Assembly: GCA_965218765.1 (NCBI GenBank)
Contig: CBDCLU010000004.1
Coordinates: 496,001-560,000 of the forward strand
Source: JBBPYC01 sp965218765
Lineage (GTDB): Bacteria; Pseudomonadota; Gammaproteobacteria; Burkholderiales; Burkholderiaceae_C
Length of the DNA: 64,000 bases
Direction: 5' to 3'
Below the pieces are notes generated by a model that worked only from the letters and a program-made list of their open reading frames with translations, was not told where the DNA came from and searched no databases. How positions within the stretch are numbered: position 1 is the first letter of the stretch; every line of letters starts with the position of its first letter. The translations under genes and the position numbers were made by a program. This document shows, in pieces, positions 53,108 to 61,315 of this stretch.

Positions 53108-53448
53108 TCTAGGGAGGAAGGCCCGACGGCGCGGGATGGCGGCGCCGACTTGGCGCGGGCGTGCGCGCATGGGTGCCTAAGCCACCGGCTGCAGCTTGTC
53201 GCGGCTTCGCGTGGCCCGATTTCCGCACGGCTGGCTCATAATCGATTTGCGCGCGACGCGCGCGCAGCGGCGCATTCATGCTGATGAGCCGCTGCGTTCG
53301 TCGTCCGGGCACAGGATGTGTGTTGAGTCGTTCAATTCAAGCGATGCTGGCGCGCCTTGGCTAGGGCCGGCTGCCGCGGGACTTCTCATTGCATGTTTCA
53401 GCTTCGGGTCGATTTCAACCTCGTGATGATCTCAGGAGTCCCAACAAG
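53108..53448. other. Divergent spacer and leader of the RRM gene
   Basis: 341 bp between nfeD and the RNA-binding protein. A -10-like CATAAT lies at 53237-53242. CGCAGCGGC (53263-53271) and GCCGCTGCG (53288-53296) form a perfect 9-bp hairpin in what would be a leader of about 200 nt. No gene was seen. Confidence 0.45.
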
Positions 53449-53901
53449 ATGGGCAACAAACTTTATGTCGGCAACCTGCCTTATTCGGTTCGCGACGGCG
53501 ATCTGGAACAGGCATTCAGCGCGTTCGGCACGGTCGCCAGCGCCAAGGTGATGATGGAGCGGGATACCGGCCGCTCCAAAGGCTTCGGCTTCGTCGAAAT
53601 GGGCAGCGATGCAGAAGCGCAGGCGGCCATCAGCGGCATGAACGGCCAGTCGCTCGGTGGGCGCAGTTGCGTCGTGAACGAAGCGCGGCCGATGGAGCCG
53701 CGCGCGCCGCGCAGCGGTGGCTATGGCGGCGGGGGCGGCTATGGGGGCAGTGGAGGCAGTGGAGGCGGTGGTGGTGGCTATGGCGGTGGCCGCAGCCGCG
53801 GAGATGGCGGCGGTGGCGGTCGCAACGACGGCGGGTTCCGCAGCCCGTACGGCTCTGGTCCGCGCGGTGGTGGCGGTGGCGGCAATCGCGGCGGTTACTG
53901 A
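53449..53901 (+). CDS. Glycine-rich RRM RNA-binding protein
   Basis: 150 residues. One RRM (residues 3-80) with RNP2 KLYVGNL and RNP1 KGFGFVEM, then a Gly/Arg/Tyr-rich tail (YGGGGGYGG, GGGYGGGRSRG). It probably binds single-stranded RNA; such proteins in bacteria are often cold- or stress-induced RNA chaperones. CAGGAG precedes the ATG at 53449. The long upstream leader with a hairpin suggests post-transcriptional control. A T-run at about 53930 lies after the gene. Confidence 0.93.
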   Translation: MGNKLYVGNLPYSVRDGDLEQAFSAFGTVASAKVMMERDTGRSKGFGFVEMGSDAEAQAAISGMNGQSLGGRSCVVNEARPMEPRAPRSGGYGGGGGYGGSGGSGGGGGGYGGGRSRGDGGGGGRNDGGFRSPYGSGPRGGGGGGNRGGY

Positions 53902-54036
53902 TCCGGCGTCCACATCCGCTTTCACACGCCTTTTTTTGACAAATTGACTGCTAAGCGCAGGTACTGCCTGCGTCTATTGCTCGCTTTTACATAGCAATTG
54001 GGGTAGCTATCTGTAAGGCAACCTCGATACACAGCG

Positions 54037-54815
54037 TCAAGTCGATCCATCGTCGCGGTGCTTGCGTGGTTGCCCACGCAATGCCCGGTCCAGCAGCGGA
54101 TCGGGCAGCAGCCGCAACAGCCTGGCGACCATGGCCATCTGCCAGGGCAGCACGTGGTAGCTGCCGCCCGCTTCGATCCTGGCGAGCGCCTGCTTGGCGA
54201 ACGCATCGGCCGGCATCAGAAACGGCATCGGATGGCGGTTGCGCCTGGTGAGCGGCGTGTCGATGTAACCGGGCACGATCGTCACCACGCGCACGCCGCT
54301 CGCAGCCAGCTCACCGCGCAGGCTTTCGCAGTACGCGATCACGGCGGCCTTGCTCGCGCAGTAGGCCGCATGGCCGGGCAGGCCGCGGATGCCGGCCACG
54401 CTGGCGATGCCGACCAGCCGGCCGCTGCCACGCGTGCGCATCGCGCCGATGAACGGCTAAAGGTCGCGGCCAGGCCGGTCACGTTGGTGGCCAGGGTGCG
54501 CGCCACCGCGTCGATGTCGGCCCGCCGCGCGGTGTCGACGGCCACGCTGACGCCGGCGTTGGCGATCACGAGGTCCGGCTCGCCTTGCTGCTCGATGCAG
54601 CGGTTGCCGGCAGCGGCGATTTCATCGATCTGCGCGACGTCGGCCCGATAGACCGTGAAGCGCTCGCGTGCGAAGCCGGCGGCCTGGGTCCAGCGTTCGA
54701 TCTCGTCGGTGCGCCGTGCCGAGAGCGCCAGCGCATAGCCGCGCGCGTAACAGCGCAGCGCGAGCGCCTGGCCGATGCCGCTGGACGCGCCGGTGATGAA
54801 GGCAAGCCCGTTCAT
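54037..54815 (-). pseudogene. SDR oxidoreductase with a single frameshift
   Basis: All motifs of a 259-residue SDR exist: TGASSGIG, ANAG, catalytic Ser in GIASVAG and YCASK. They are split in two frames. The break lies near 54459, where GGCCGCGACCTTTAGCC has lost one base relative to an in-frame reading (ATF-x-PFIGAMRTRG). It is either a very recent mutation or a sequencing error. The ATG at 54815 overlaps the lptC stop, so it would be co-translated with LptC. Confidence 0.85.
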
Positions 54816-55468
54816 CCGGGCGCGCGGCCGTTGCTCCTGCTGTTGGCACCGGCGCCTGCCGCGGTCGGCACCAGCAGGCCGCGCACCGCGCCGGTCAGGA
54901 TCAGCACGCGATCGAGGTTGTCGTATTCCATCGAGTCGCCGGTGAAACGGTCCGGCCCGCGCGTCATCACCACCGGCAGGTGCGAGCGCACCCGTTCCGT
55001 ATTGACGAACGTGTGCAGGAATTCGCTGCGAAATTCCATCCGGTCCTGCTGCTTTGCACCAGGGCCCTGTACCGCGTCGCGCACCACCACGGCGTCGCCG
55101 AACAGCTGCACTTCGGACGCATCGGCGTTGGAGACCGCAAGCTTCGCGCTGGCGCGCATCTCATGGCCTTCCGCATCGACCGAACGCATCCGCGCCGCAT
55201 CGACTTCGATCGTGTCGGTGTCCGGAAAGTGGCGCGCGGTGCTGCCGATGATCTCGTTTTGCAACTTGCCGGCCACATCGAACGAGCGCACGGAAAACCC
55301 GTGCATGAAATAGTCGGGCTCATGGGTAGCCGCCCGGTCCGGTCGCGCCGCGTCGGGCAGTGCGCTGTTGCGCACCAGTTGCCAGGTGCCCAACGCAGCC
55401 AGCGCCATCATGATGATCGGCAGGTAGATCGACAGCCGATGCCAGCCGCGGCGCAGCCAGCCGCTCAC
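54812..55468 (-). CDS. lptC: LPS export system protein LptC
   Basis: 218 residues. N-terminal membrane anchor (about 13-32, IYLPIIMMALAALGTWQL) and a periplasmic beta-jellyroll (YFMHGFSVRSFDVAGKLQNE, TARHFPDTDTIEVDAARM). It relays LPS from the LptBFG extractor to LptA. It overlaps kdsC upstream and an SDR downstream by 4 nt each. The usual lptA and lptB do not follow; the SDR takes their place. The C-terminus is a Gly/Ala/Ser-rich tail. Confidence 0.92.
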   Translation of the reverse strand: MSGWLRRGWHRLSIYLPIIMMALAALGTWQLVRNSALPDAARPDRAATHEPDYFMHGFSVRSFDVAGKLQNEIIGSTARHFPDTDTIEVDAARMRSVDAEGHEMRASAKLAVSNADASEVQLFGDAVVVRDAVQGPGAKQQDRMEFRSEFLHTFVNTERVRSHLPVVMTRGPDRFTGDSMEYDNLDRVLILTGAVRGLLVPTAAGAGANSRSNGRAPG

Positions 55469-56055
55469 CGCGCGTGCTCCGCGAGCAGCCGCGCGTAATG
55501 GCCCGATGCGACCAGCAGCAGGTCGCAGAACTCACGCGCCGCGCCGTGTCCGGCGCGCGCTGCCGTCACATGCTGCACGACGGCCCGCACTTCGAGGTGT
55601 GCACCGGGCGGCGCACAGGCGAACGCGCAGCGCCGCAGCACCGGCAGATCGGGCCAGTCGTCGCCCATCGCAGCGGCCTGGCTCCAGCCGAGCGACAGCG
55701 CGTCCAGCACGCGCTCGGCCGCCGCGCGCTTGTCGGTCACACCGAAGCATGCATGCGCATCGACGCCGAGTTGCGCAAGCCGCGCGCGCAGCACTTTCGA
55801 GTCACGCCCGGTCACGATCACCGGTACGACGGCGGCCTGCTGCAGCAGCTTCAATCCCTGGCCGTCGAGGATGTCGAAACGCTTGATCGATTCGCGCGCG
55901 CCGGCATCGTCAGCGCTCTCGGCAAAGTAAAGCCCGCCGTCGGTCAGCACGCCGTCCACGTCGAAGAACGCCACCTTCACGTCCTGCGCGCAGAGCAGTA
56001 ACTCCGGCGCAAAGTCGATCGCAGGCGCGATGCTGACATCGACTGACTTGTTCAC
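55465..56055 (-). CDS. kdsC: 3-deoxy-D-manno-octulosonate 8-phosphate phosphatase
   Basis: 196 residues of the HAD family. Motif I is FFDVDGVLTDG, motif II is VIVTGRDS, and motif III is seen in MGDDWPDLPVL. It removes phosphate from KDO-8-P to give KDO for LPS inner core. It overlaps lptC by 4 nt. The kdsD gene lies upstream, separated by a 147-bp spacer holding a dispersed repeat. Confidence 0.95.
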   Translation of the reverse strand: MNKSVDVSIAPAIDFAPELLLCAQDVKVAFFDVDGVLTDGGLYFAESADDAGARESIKRFDILDGQGLKLLQQAAVVPVIVTGRDSKVLRARLAQLGVDAHACFGVTDKRAAAERVLDALSLGWSQAAAMGDDWPDLPVLRRCAFACAPPGAHLEVRAVVQHVTAARAGHGAAREFCDLLLVASGHYARLLAEHAR

Positions 56056-56112
56056 CTCAACGACCCACCCCGCGGATACGACGAGCAGCGCGCAAACCCA
56101 GCGCGGCCCAAT

Positions 56113-56202
56113 CCCAGCAGGGGCCGCGGAGCTGGCTCCGCCAGGCCGCAGGCGCCGCCCCCTGCAAAGGGGGTAGCCGAGAGCGAAGCGAAGGCTGGGG
56201 GT
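56113..56202 (-). repeat. Dispersed 3'-end repeat, copy D
   Basis: Near-identical over its first half to copy C: GGGGCCGCGGAGCTGGC, TCCGCCAGGCCGCAGG, CGCCGCCCCCTGC. It then reads GGGGGTAGCCGAGAGCGAAG and GGCTGGGGG. It touches the TGA of kdsD (56203-56205) with no gap, read on that gene's strand, and splits kdsD from kdsC. Confidence 0.88.
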
Positions 56203-57180
56203 TCATATGACCTTCGCGCGCATCAAGTCGTTGCTGTTGAGCGCCCCGATCAGCCGGCCGGCCTCATCGACCACCAGCACGCAGGTGATCGCGCCTTGCT
56301 CCATCGACTCGGCTGCTTCCACTGCAAGCGCCGTGCTGCCGATGGTGCGCGGGTTGGCGTGCATCACCTGCGCTGCGGTCAGGGTGCGCAAGTCACGGCC
56401 CCCTTCCACCAGCCGGCGCAGGTCGCCGTCGGTGAAGATGCCCAGCAAGCGGTCTTGCGCATCGACGATGGCCGCCGCACCGAGACCCTTGCGGCTCATC
56501 TCGCGCATCAGTTCGCTGAACGTCGCATCCGGCCGCACGCGCGGCACCGCGCTGCCTGCACGCATCACGTCGCCCACGTGCGTGAGCAGCTTGCGGCCGA
56601 GCGCGCCGCCGGGGTGGGAACGTGCAAAGTCCTCGGCCCGAAAGCCGCGCGCATCGAGCAGCGCGACCGCGAGCGCATCGCCCAGCGCAAGCTGCGCGGT
56701 GGTGCTCGCGGTGGGCGCAAGGTTCAGCGGGCAGGCTTCCTTTTCAACGCCGCTGTGCAGCGTCAGATCGGCATGGCGTGCCAGCGATGAATCGGGCCGG
56801 CCCGTCATCGCGATCAGCGGCGCGCCAAGCCGCTTGATGAGCGGCAAGAGCGCGCTCAGCTCTTCCACTTCGCCGCTGTTGGAGATCGCCAGCACCACGT
56901 CGCTGGCTTGAATCGTGCCGAGGTCGCCGTGACTCGCTTCGGCCGGATGCACGAACATCGCCGGCGTGCCGGTGGATGACAGCGTGGCGGCAATCTTGCG
57001 ACCGACATGGCCGCTTTTGCCCATGCCCATCACGACGACGCGGCCGCGCACGTGGAGCAGCCGCTCGACGGCTCGCGCGAACGAATTCCCAAGCCGGTGT
57101 TTCAGACCCAGCACGGCGGCGGCTTCGATGTCGAGCGTGCTTCGCGCGAGTTCGAGCGCCCGGGAAGCATCGAAGGTCAT
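56203..57180 (-). CDS. kdsD: Arabinose-5-phosphate isomerase
   Basis: 325 residues. It interconverts ribulose-5-phosphate and arabinose-5-phosphate, the first step of KDO synthesis. SIS domain: VVVMGMGKSGHVGRKIAATL (in parts) and ISNSGEVEEL, with HGDLG as active-site region. Two CBS domains follow (VMRAGSAVPRVRPDATF; VMHANPRTIGSTALAV). The ATG at 57180 gives the usual N-terminus. It is divergent from a CPA2 antiporter gene. Confidence 0.96.
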   Translation of the reverse strand: MTFDASRALELARSTLDIEAAAVLGLKHRLGNSFARAVERLLHVRGRVVVMGMGKSGHVGRKIAATLSSTGTPAMFVHPAEASHGDLGTIQASDVVLAISNSGEVEELSALLPLIKRLGAPLIAMTGRPDSSLARHADLTLHSGVEKEACPLNLAPTASTTAQLALGDALAVALLDARGFRAEDFARSHPGGALGRKLLTHVGDVMRAGSAVPRVRPDATFSELMREMSRKGLGAAAIVDAQDRLLGIFTDGDLRRLVEGGRDLRTLTAAQVMHANPRTIGSTALAVEAAESMEQGAITCVLVVDEAGRLIGALNSNDLMRAKVI

Positions 57181-57277
57181 GGGCCGCGATTCTATCGAGC
57201 CGGTGCCGGCCGACGCTCGTCCGAGCCGCGGGATTGCGACGATGCGCTGCCGCAGAGGCCAAGCTAGCATGGCCGGC

Positions 57278-59263
57278 ATGGACTCGCTCGAACTCACGCT
57301 GGTGTACCTGCTTGCCGCAGTGCTCGGCGTGGTGGTGTGTCGCAGCATGAAGCTGCCGCCGATGCTCGGTTATCTGGTGGTCGGCGTGCTGATCGGGCCG
57401 AACGCACTGGCGCTTGCGGAGAACGTGGAAGGCGTCAAGCACCTGGCCGAGTTCGGGGTGGTGTTCCTGATGTTCGTGATCGGGCTGGAGTTCAACCTGG
57501 GCAAGCTGCGTGCCATGCGCGGCCATGTATTCGGGCTCGGGGCCTCGCAGGTCGGCGTCACGATGCTCGCGGCGACGGCCGCGTCGCTGCTGCTGGCCTA
57601 CTTCGCGCCCAGGCTCTGGAACATGACCTGGCAATCGGCGCTGGTGCTGTCCGGCGCGTTGGCGATGAGCAGCACCGCGATCGTGGTCAAGCTGATGGCC
57701 GAGCGGCTGGAGCTCGACAGCGAGCACGGCAAGCGCGTGATGGGCGTGCTGCTGTTTCAGGATCTGGCGGTGGTGCCGCTGCTGGTGCTGATCCCGGCGC
57801 TGGGTTCGTCGCCGGAAGACCTGTTGCTGGCCGTCGGGCTCGCGGGCGTGAAGGCGGTCGTCGTGATCACGTTGCTGCTGGTCGGCGGGCAGCAGTTGAT
57901 GCGGCGCTGGCTCACGGTGGTGGCGCGCCGGCGCAGTGAAGAGCTGTTCGTCCTGAACCTGCTGCTGATCACGCTCGGGCTGGCCTGGCTGACTGAACTC
58001 GCGGGCTTAAGTCTGGCGCTCGGTGCGTTCATCGCGGGCATGCTGATTTCGGAGACCGAATTCAAGCATCAGGTGGAAGCCGACATCCGGCCGTTTCACG
58101 ACGTGCTGCTGGGCCTGTTTTTCATCTCGATCGGCATGCTGCTGGACTGGCGCATCGCGCTGCAACGCTGGCCGCTGGTGCTGCTGCTGCTGACTGTGCC
58201 GGTGTTCTACAAGCTGGTGGTGGTGACCGCGCTGGCACGCTGGTTCGGCAGCACCGAAGGGGTCGCGCTGCGCACCGGGCTGTATCTGGCGCAGGCCGGC
58301 GAATTCGGCTTCGTGCTGCTGACGCTGGGCGGGCAGTACGGCCTGATCGCGCCGAACCAGTTGAGCCCGATCCTGGCCAGCATGGTGCTGTCGATGCTGG
58401 CGACGCCGTTCATCATCATGTACAGCAACAGGATCGTGCTGAAGCTGGTCGCGAGCGAATGGCTGCTGCAGTCGCTGCAGATGACCACGATCGCGGCCAA
58501 GTCGATCAACACTGACCGGCACGTGATCATTTGCGGCTATGGGCGCTGCGGCCAGAACCTCGCGCGCATGCTGGAGCGCGAGAAGATTCCCTATCTCGCG
58601 CTCGATCTGGACCCGGACCGGGTGCGCCACGCGGCGGCGGCCGGGCAGTCGGTGGTGTATGGTGATGCAGCCCGGCTGCAGGCGCTGATCGCCGCCGGGT
58701 TGAGTCGGGCCAGCGCGGTGGTCGTCACGTATCTGGAAACGCCGGGCGCGCTCAAGGTGCTGGACCACGTGCGGTCCCACGCGCCCCAGGTCCCGGTGAT
58801 CGTGCGCACGCAGGATGACCGGGACCTGGAAAAACTGCGCCTGGCCGGCGCCGCCGAAGTCGTGCCCGAACTGATCGAAGGCTCGCTGATGCTGGCGAGC
58901 CATGCGCTCGCGCTGGTCGGCGTACCGATGCGGCGCGTGATCCGCATCGTGCAGGACCAGCGCGACGACCGCTATGACCTGCTGCGCGGCTATTTCCATG
59001 GCGCCGACGATGATGGCGCCGATGAGGTGGAGACCGAACGGCTGGGCAGCATCACGCTGCCGCACGAGGCACGTGCGGTCGGGCAGTCGCTCGAACAACT
59101 GTCGCTGGGCACGACCGGCGTGCGCGTGATCAGCCTGCGCCGCAGCAACGGCCGGCCAGTTGCGCTGGACGATGCACCGGTGCTGGCCAGCGGCGACACG
59201 CTGGTGCTGTCCGGCAAGGCCGAGACGATGGCGCGCGCAGAAGAGTTGCTGCTGCAGGGTTGA
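57278..59263 (+). CDS. Monovalent cation:proton antiporter (CPA2/Kef type) with RCK domains
   Basis: 661 residues. About 12 membrane helices (residues 5-385) of the Na/H-exchanger fold, with LQDLAVVPLL-type (LLFQDLAVVPLLVLI) and the GAFIAGMLISET segment. An RCK-N/TrkA-N domain follows (HVIICGYGRCGQNLARML, Rossmann GxGxxG) and then TrkA-C (LGSITLPHEARAVGQSL). It resembles KefB/KefC/YbaL K+/H+ systems. The ATG at 57278 is chosen; one at 57269 is also possible. No KefF/KefG-like ancillary gene is adjacent. Confidence 0.92.
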   Translation: MDSLELTLVYLLAAVLGVVVCRSMKLPPMLGYLVVGVLIGPNALALAENVEGVKHLAEFGVVFLMFVIGLEFNLGKLRAMRGHVFGLGASQVGVTMLAATAASLLLAYFAPRLWNMTWQSALVLSGALAMSSTAIVVKLMAERLELDSEHGKRVMGVLLFQDLAVVPLLVLIPALGSSPEDLLLAVGLAGVKAVVVITLLLVGGQQLMRRWLTVVARRRSEELFVLNLLLITLGLAWLTELAGLSLALGAFIAGMLISETEFKHQVEADIRPFHDVLLGLFFISIGMLLDWRIALQRWPLVLLLLTVPVFYKLVVVTALARWFGSTEGVALRTGLYLAQAGEFGFVLLTLGGQYGLIAPNQLSPILASMVLSMLATPFIIMYSNRIVLKLVASEWLLQSLQMTTIAAKSINTDRHVIICGYGRCGQNLARMLEREKIPYLALDLDPDRVRHAAAAGQSVVYGDAARLQALIAAGLSRASAVVVTYLETPGALKVLDHVRSHAPQVPVIVRTQDDRDLEKLRLAGAAEVVPELIEGSLMLASHALALVGVPMRRVIRIVQDQRDDRYDLLRGYFHGADDDGADEVETERLGSITLPHEARAVGQSLEQLSLGTTGVRVISLRRSNGRPVALDDAPVLASGDTLVLSGKAETMARAEELLLQG

Positions 59264-59285
59264 AGGAAACGCGCGACTGACAGCA

Positions 59286-59303
59286 CCGAAAAAGAGCTTT
59301 CTG
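59286..59303 (+). promoter_or_regulatory. Shared upstream element 1 (near tctC)
   Basis: CCGAAAAAGAGCTTTCTG. A 16-of-18 match (CCGAAAAAGAGCATTCTT) lies at 63128-63145 upstream of the OxlT-like gene. Role unknown; candidate regulator site. Confidence 0.4.
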
Positions 59304-59396
59304 TAGGCGTGCCGCCATCCCGGTCTGGGCGCCGTGCAAGGGATATTCCCGATTGAATCCATCAGGGACATCCCCAACACTCGATTGGTTCTTACT

Positions 59397-59410
59397 TGAC
59401 TTCGGTCAAG
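59397..59410 (+). promoter_or_regulatory. Shared upstream element 2 (near tctC), palindromic
   Basis: TGACTTCGGTCAAG, within CTTGAC-TTCG-GTCAAG, a perfect 6-bp inverted repeat (59395-59410). It is 107 bp before tctC. The same 14-mer with one change (TGACTTGGGTCAAG) lies at 63076-63089 before the OxlT-like gene. A dimeric regulator site is a reasonable guess. Confidence 0.45.
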
Positions 59411-59517
59411 TGTTCGCAGGCCGCGATGCACGCACCATCAAGGCCTTGCCGAGTCAGGCAGCCGGCCGTGCCGAGCTGCATCGGCTGCGTCATTCAATCA
59501 TCAGGAGACAACACGAC

Positions 59518-60528
59518 ATGATTCGCAAATACCTCACTTCCGTGTCTGCACTGGCGCTGGCTGCAGCAGCGTCGCTTGGCGCCGGCGTTGCGCAGGCTGC
59601 CTGGGAGCCGAGCAAGCCGGTCGAACTCGTGGTGCCCGCCGGCACCGGCGGCGGCGCTGACCAGATGGCGCGGCTGATCCAGGGCATCATCGTCAAGCAC
59701 AAGCTGATGAACGAGTCGATGATCGTCATCAACAAGTCCGGCGGCGCGGGTGCGGAAGGGTTCATGGACGTGGCGCAGGCCAAGGGCGACGCCAACAAGA
59801 TCATCATCACGTTGTCGAATCTGTTCACCACGCCGATGGCCACCGGCGTGCCGTTCAAGTGGCAGGACATGACGCCGGTGGCGATGATGGGGCTCGATCA
59901 GTTCGTGCTCTGGGTCAATGCCGACAAGCCGTACAAGACCGCGAAGGACTACATCGAAGCCGTGAAGGCGGCCGGCCCGAACAAGATGAAGATGGGCGGC
60001 ACCGGCAGCAAGCAGGAAGACCAGATCATCACCGTGGGCCTGCAGAAGGCGACCGACACCAAGTTCATCTACATCCCCTACAAGGGCGGCGGTGAAGTCG
60101 CGGTGCAGCTGGTTGGCGGCCATATCGATTCATCGGTGAACAATCCGATCGAAGCGGTGTCGCAATGGCGCGCCGGCAAGCTGCGGCCGCTGTGCGTGTT
60201 CGATGACACCCGCATGCCGTACAAGGAGAAGGTGACCGACACGCAGGCCTGGGCCGACATTCCGACCTGCAAGGAGTCCGGTGTGCCGACCGATTACCTG
60301 ATGCTGCGCGGCATCTTCATGCCTGGCGGCGTCACGCCCGACCAGCTCGCGTTCTATGTGGACCTGATGAAAAAAGTTCGCGAGACGCCGGACTGGAAGG
60401 AATACATGGAAAAAGGTGCGTTCAACACCACCAGCATGACCGGCGACGAGTTCAAGAAGTGGCTGACCAAGACCGAAGCCCAGCACAAGACGCTGATGGG
60501 CGAAGCCGGCTTCCTCGCGAAAAAATAA
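59518..60528 (+). CDS. tctC: TTT-family solute-binding protein (Bug/TctC)
   Basis: 336 residues. Signal peptide ends GAGVAQA near residue 27, so periplasmic. It has the TctC/Bug core: PAGTGGGADQMARLIQ, INKSGGAGAEG, YKGGGEVAVQLVGGHIDSS and the acidic binding loops. It catches a small carboxylate and delivers it to the TctB/TctA membrane pair encoded downstream. The ligand is unknown; the nearby OxlT-like gene suggests short dicarboxylates. CAGGAG precedes the ATG at 59518. Confidence 0.93.
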   Translation: MIRKYLTSVSALALAAAASLGAGVAQAAWEPSKPVELVVPAGTGGGADQMARLIQGIIVKHKLMNESMIVINKSGGAGAEGFMDVAQAKGDANKIIITLSNLFTTPMATGVPFKWQDMTPVAMMGLDQFVLWVNADKPYKTAKDYIEAVKAAGPNKMKMGGTGSKQEDQIITVGLQKATDTKFIYIPYKGGGEVAVQLVGGHIDSSVNNPIEAVSQWRAGKLRPLCVFDDTRMPYKEKVTDTQAWADIPTCKESGVPTDYLMLRGIFMPGGVTPDQLAFYVDLMKKVRETPDWKEYMEKGAFNTTSMTGDEFKKWLTKTEAQHKTLMGEAGFLAKK

Positions 60529-60754
60529 GCGTATCCGCCCGCGCGGCAGGCTGCCCATGTGATGGCTGTTGCCGGGCTGCTTTGTGATCGATCCGATCGG
60601 CATGTGGTGCGCGCTTGCGGCAGTCCCCGTTGCTGACAGCTGCCGGTCTTGCACGCCTTGCTGACAAGTCATCTCGCAAGATTCGCGACCGGTGCTGGGT
60701 ACAGCCTGTATCAGGGGTTGCAGAGTTCACTTAAATCTTTCAGGAGTGCTTCAG

Positions 60755-61279
60755 ATGGCTGAAGAACATGGACACGCCGTGGACGACGGCCCGGTGCTGG
60801 CGCGCAACTGCACGGTCGACATGGTCGTTGCCATCGTGTTGCTGATCTTCGGGGTTGTCGAGATCATCGAGTCCCTGCAGCTTGGCGCAGGCTGGACCAG
60901 CGATGGTCCGGGTGCCGGCTATTTTCCGTTCTACATCGGCGTGATCATCTGCATCTCCGCAGTCGGCATCTTCTACCAGGCTGGTTTCGGCAAGGAGAAG
61001 GACACCGGCGCGTTCGTCGACCGTGGCCAGCTGAAGCGTGTGCTGCAGGTGCTGGTCCCGGCTGCGGTCTACGTGCTGGCGGTGGTGTTCCTCGGGCTGT
61101 ACATCGCATCCGCCATCTACATCGCGCTGTTCATGATCGTGCTGGGCCACTATTCCCCGCTCAAGAGCATCCTGGTCGGCGTGCTCACCAATACGTTGTT
61201 CTTCCTGATGTTTGAAGTCTGGTTCAAGGTGCCGCTGTACAAGGGCACGCTGGATCCGCTCGCGTTCCTTGGCTACTAG
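60755..61279 (+). CDS. tctB: TTT-family small membrane subunit (TctB)
   Basis: 174 residues with four membrane helices (about 24-45, 58-75, 100-130, 140-160). DGPGAGYFPFYIGVII is the typical TctB segment. Ribosome site CAGGAG before the ATG at 60755. It lies 226 bp after tctC and 36 bp before tctA, an order of C-B-A as usual. It works with TctA as the cation-coupled uptake unit. Confidence 0.93.
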   Translation: MAEEHGHAVDDGPVLARNCTVDMVVAIVLLIFGVVEIIESLQLGAGWTSDGPGAGYFPFYIGVIICISAVGIFYQAGFGKEKDTGAFVDRGQLKRVLQVLVPAAVYVLAVVFLGLYIASAIYIALFMIVLGHYSPLKSILVGVLTNTLFFLMFEVWFKVPLYKGTLDPLAFLGY

Positions 61280-61315
61280 AACGCCACCCACTTTCTTCGC
61301 TGGAGCAAAGACGAC

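Noticed and set aside
58007..59431. Minus-strand open frame of 474 codons opposite the cation antiporter
   Set aside because: His/Gln/Arg-rich shadow of the antiporter gene; no family features.
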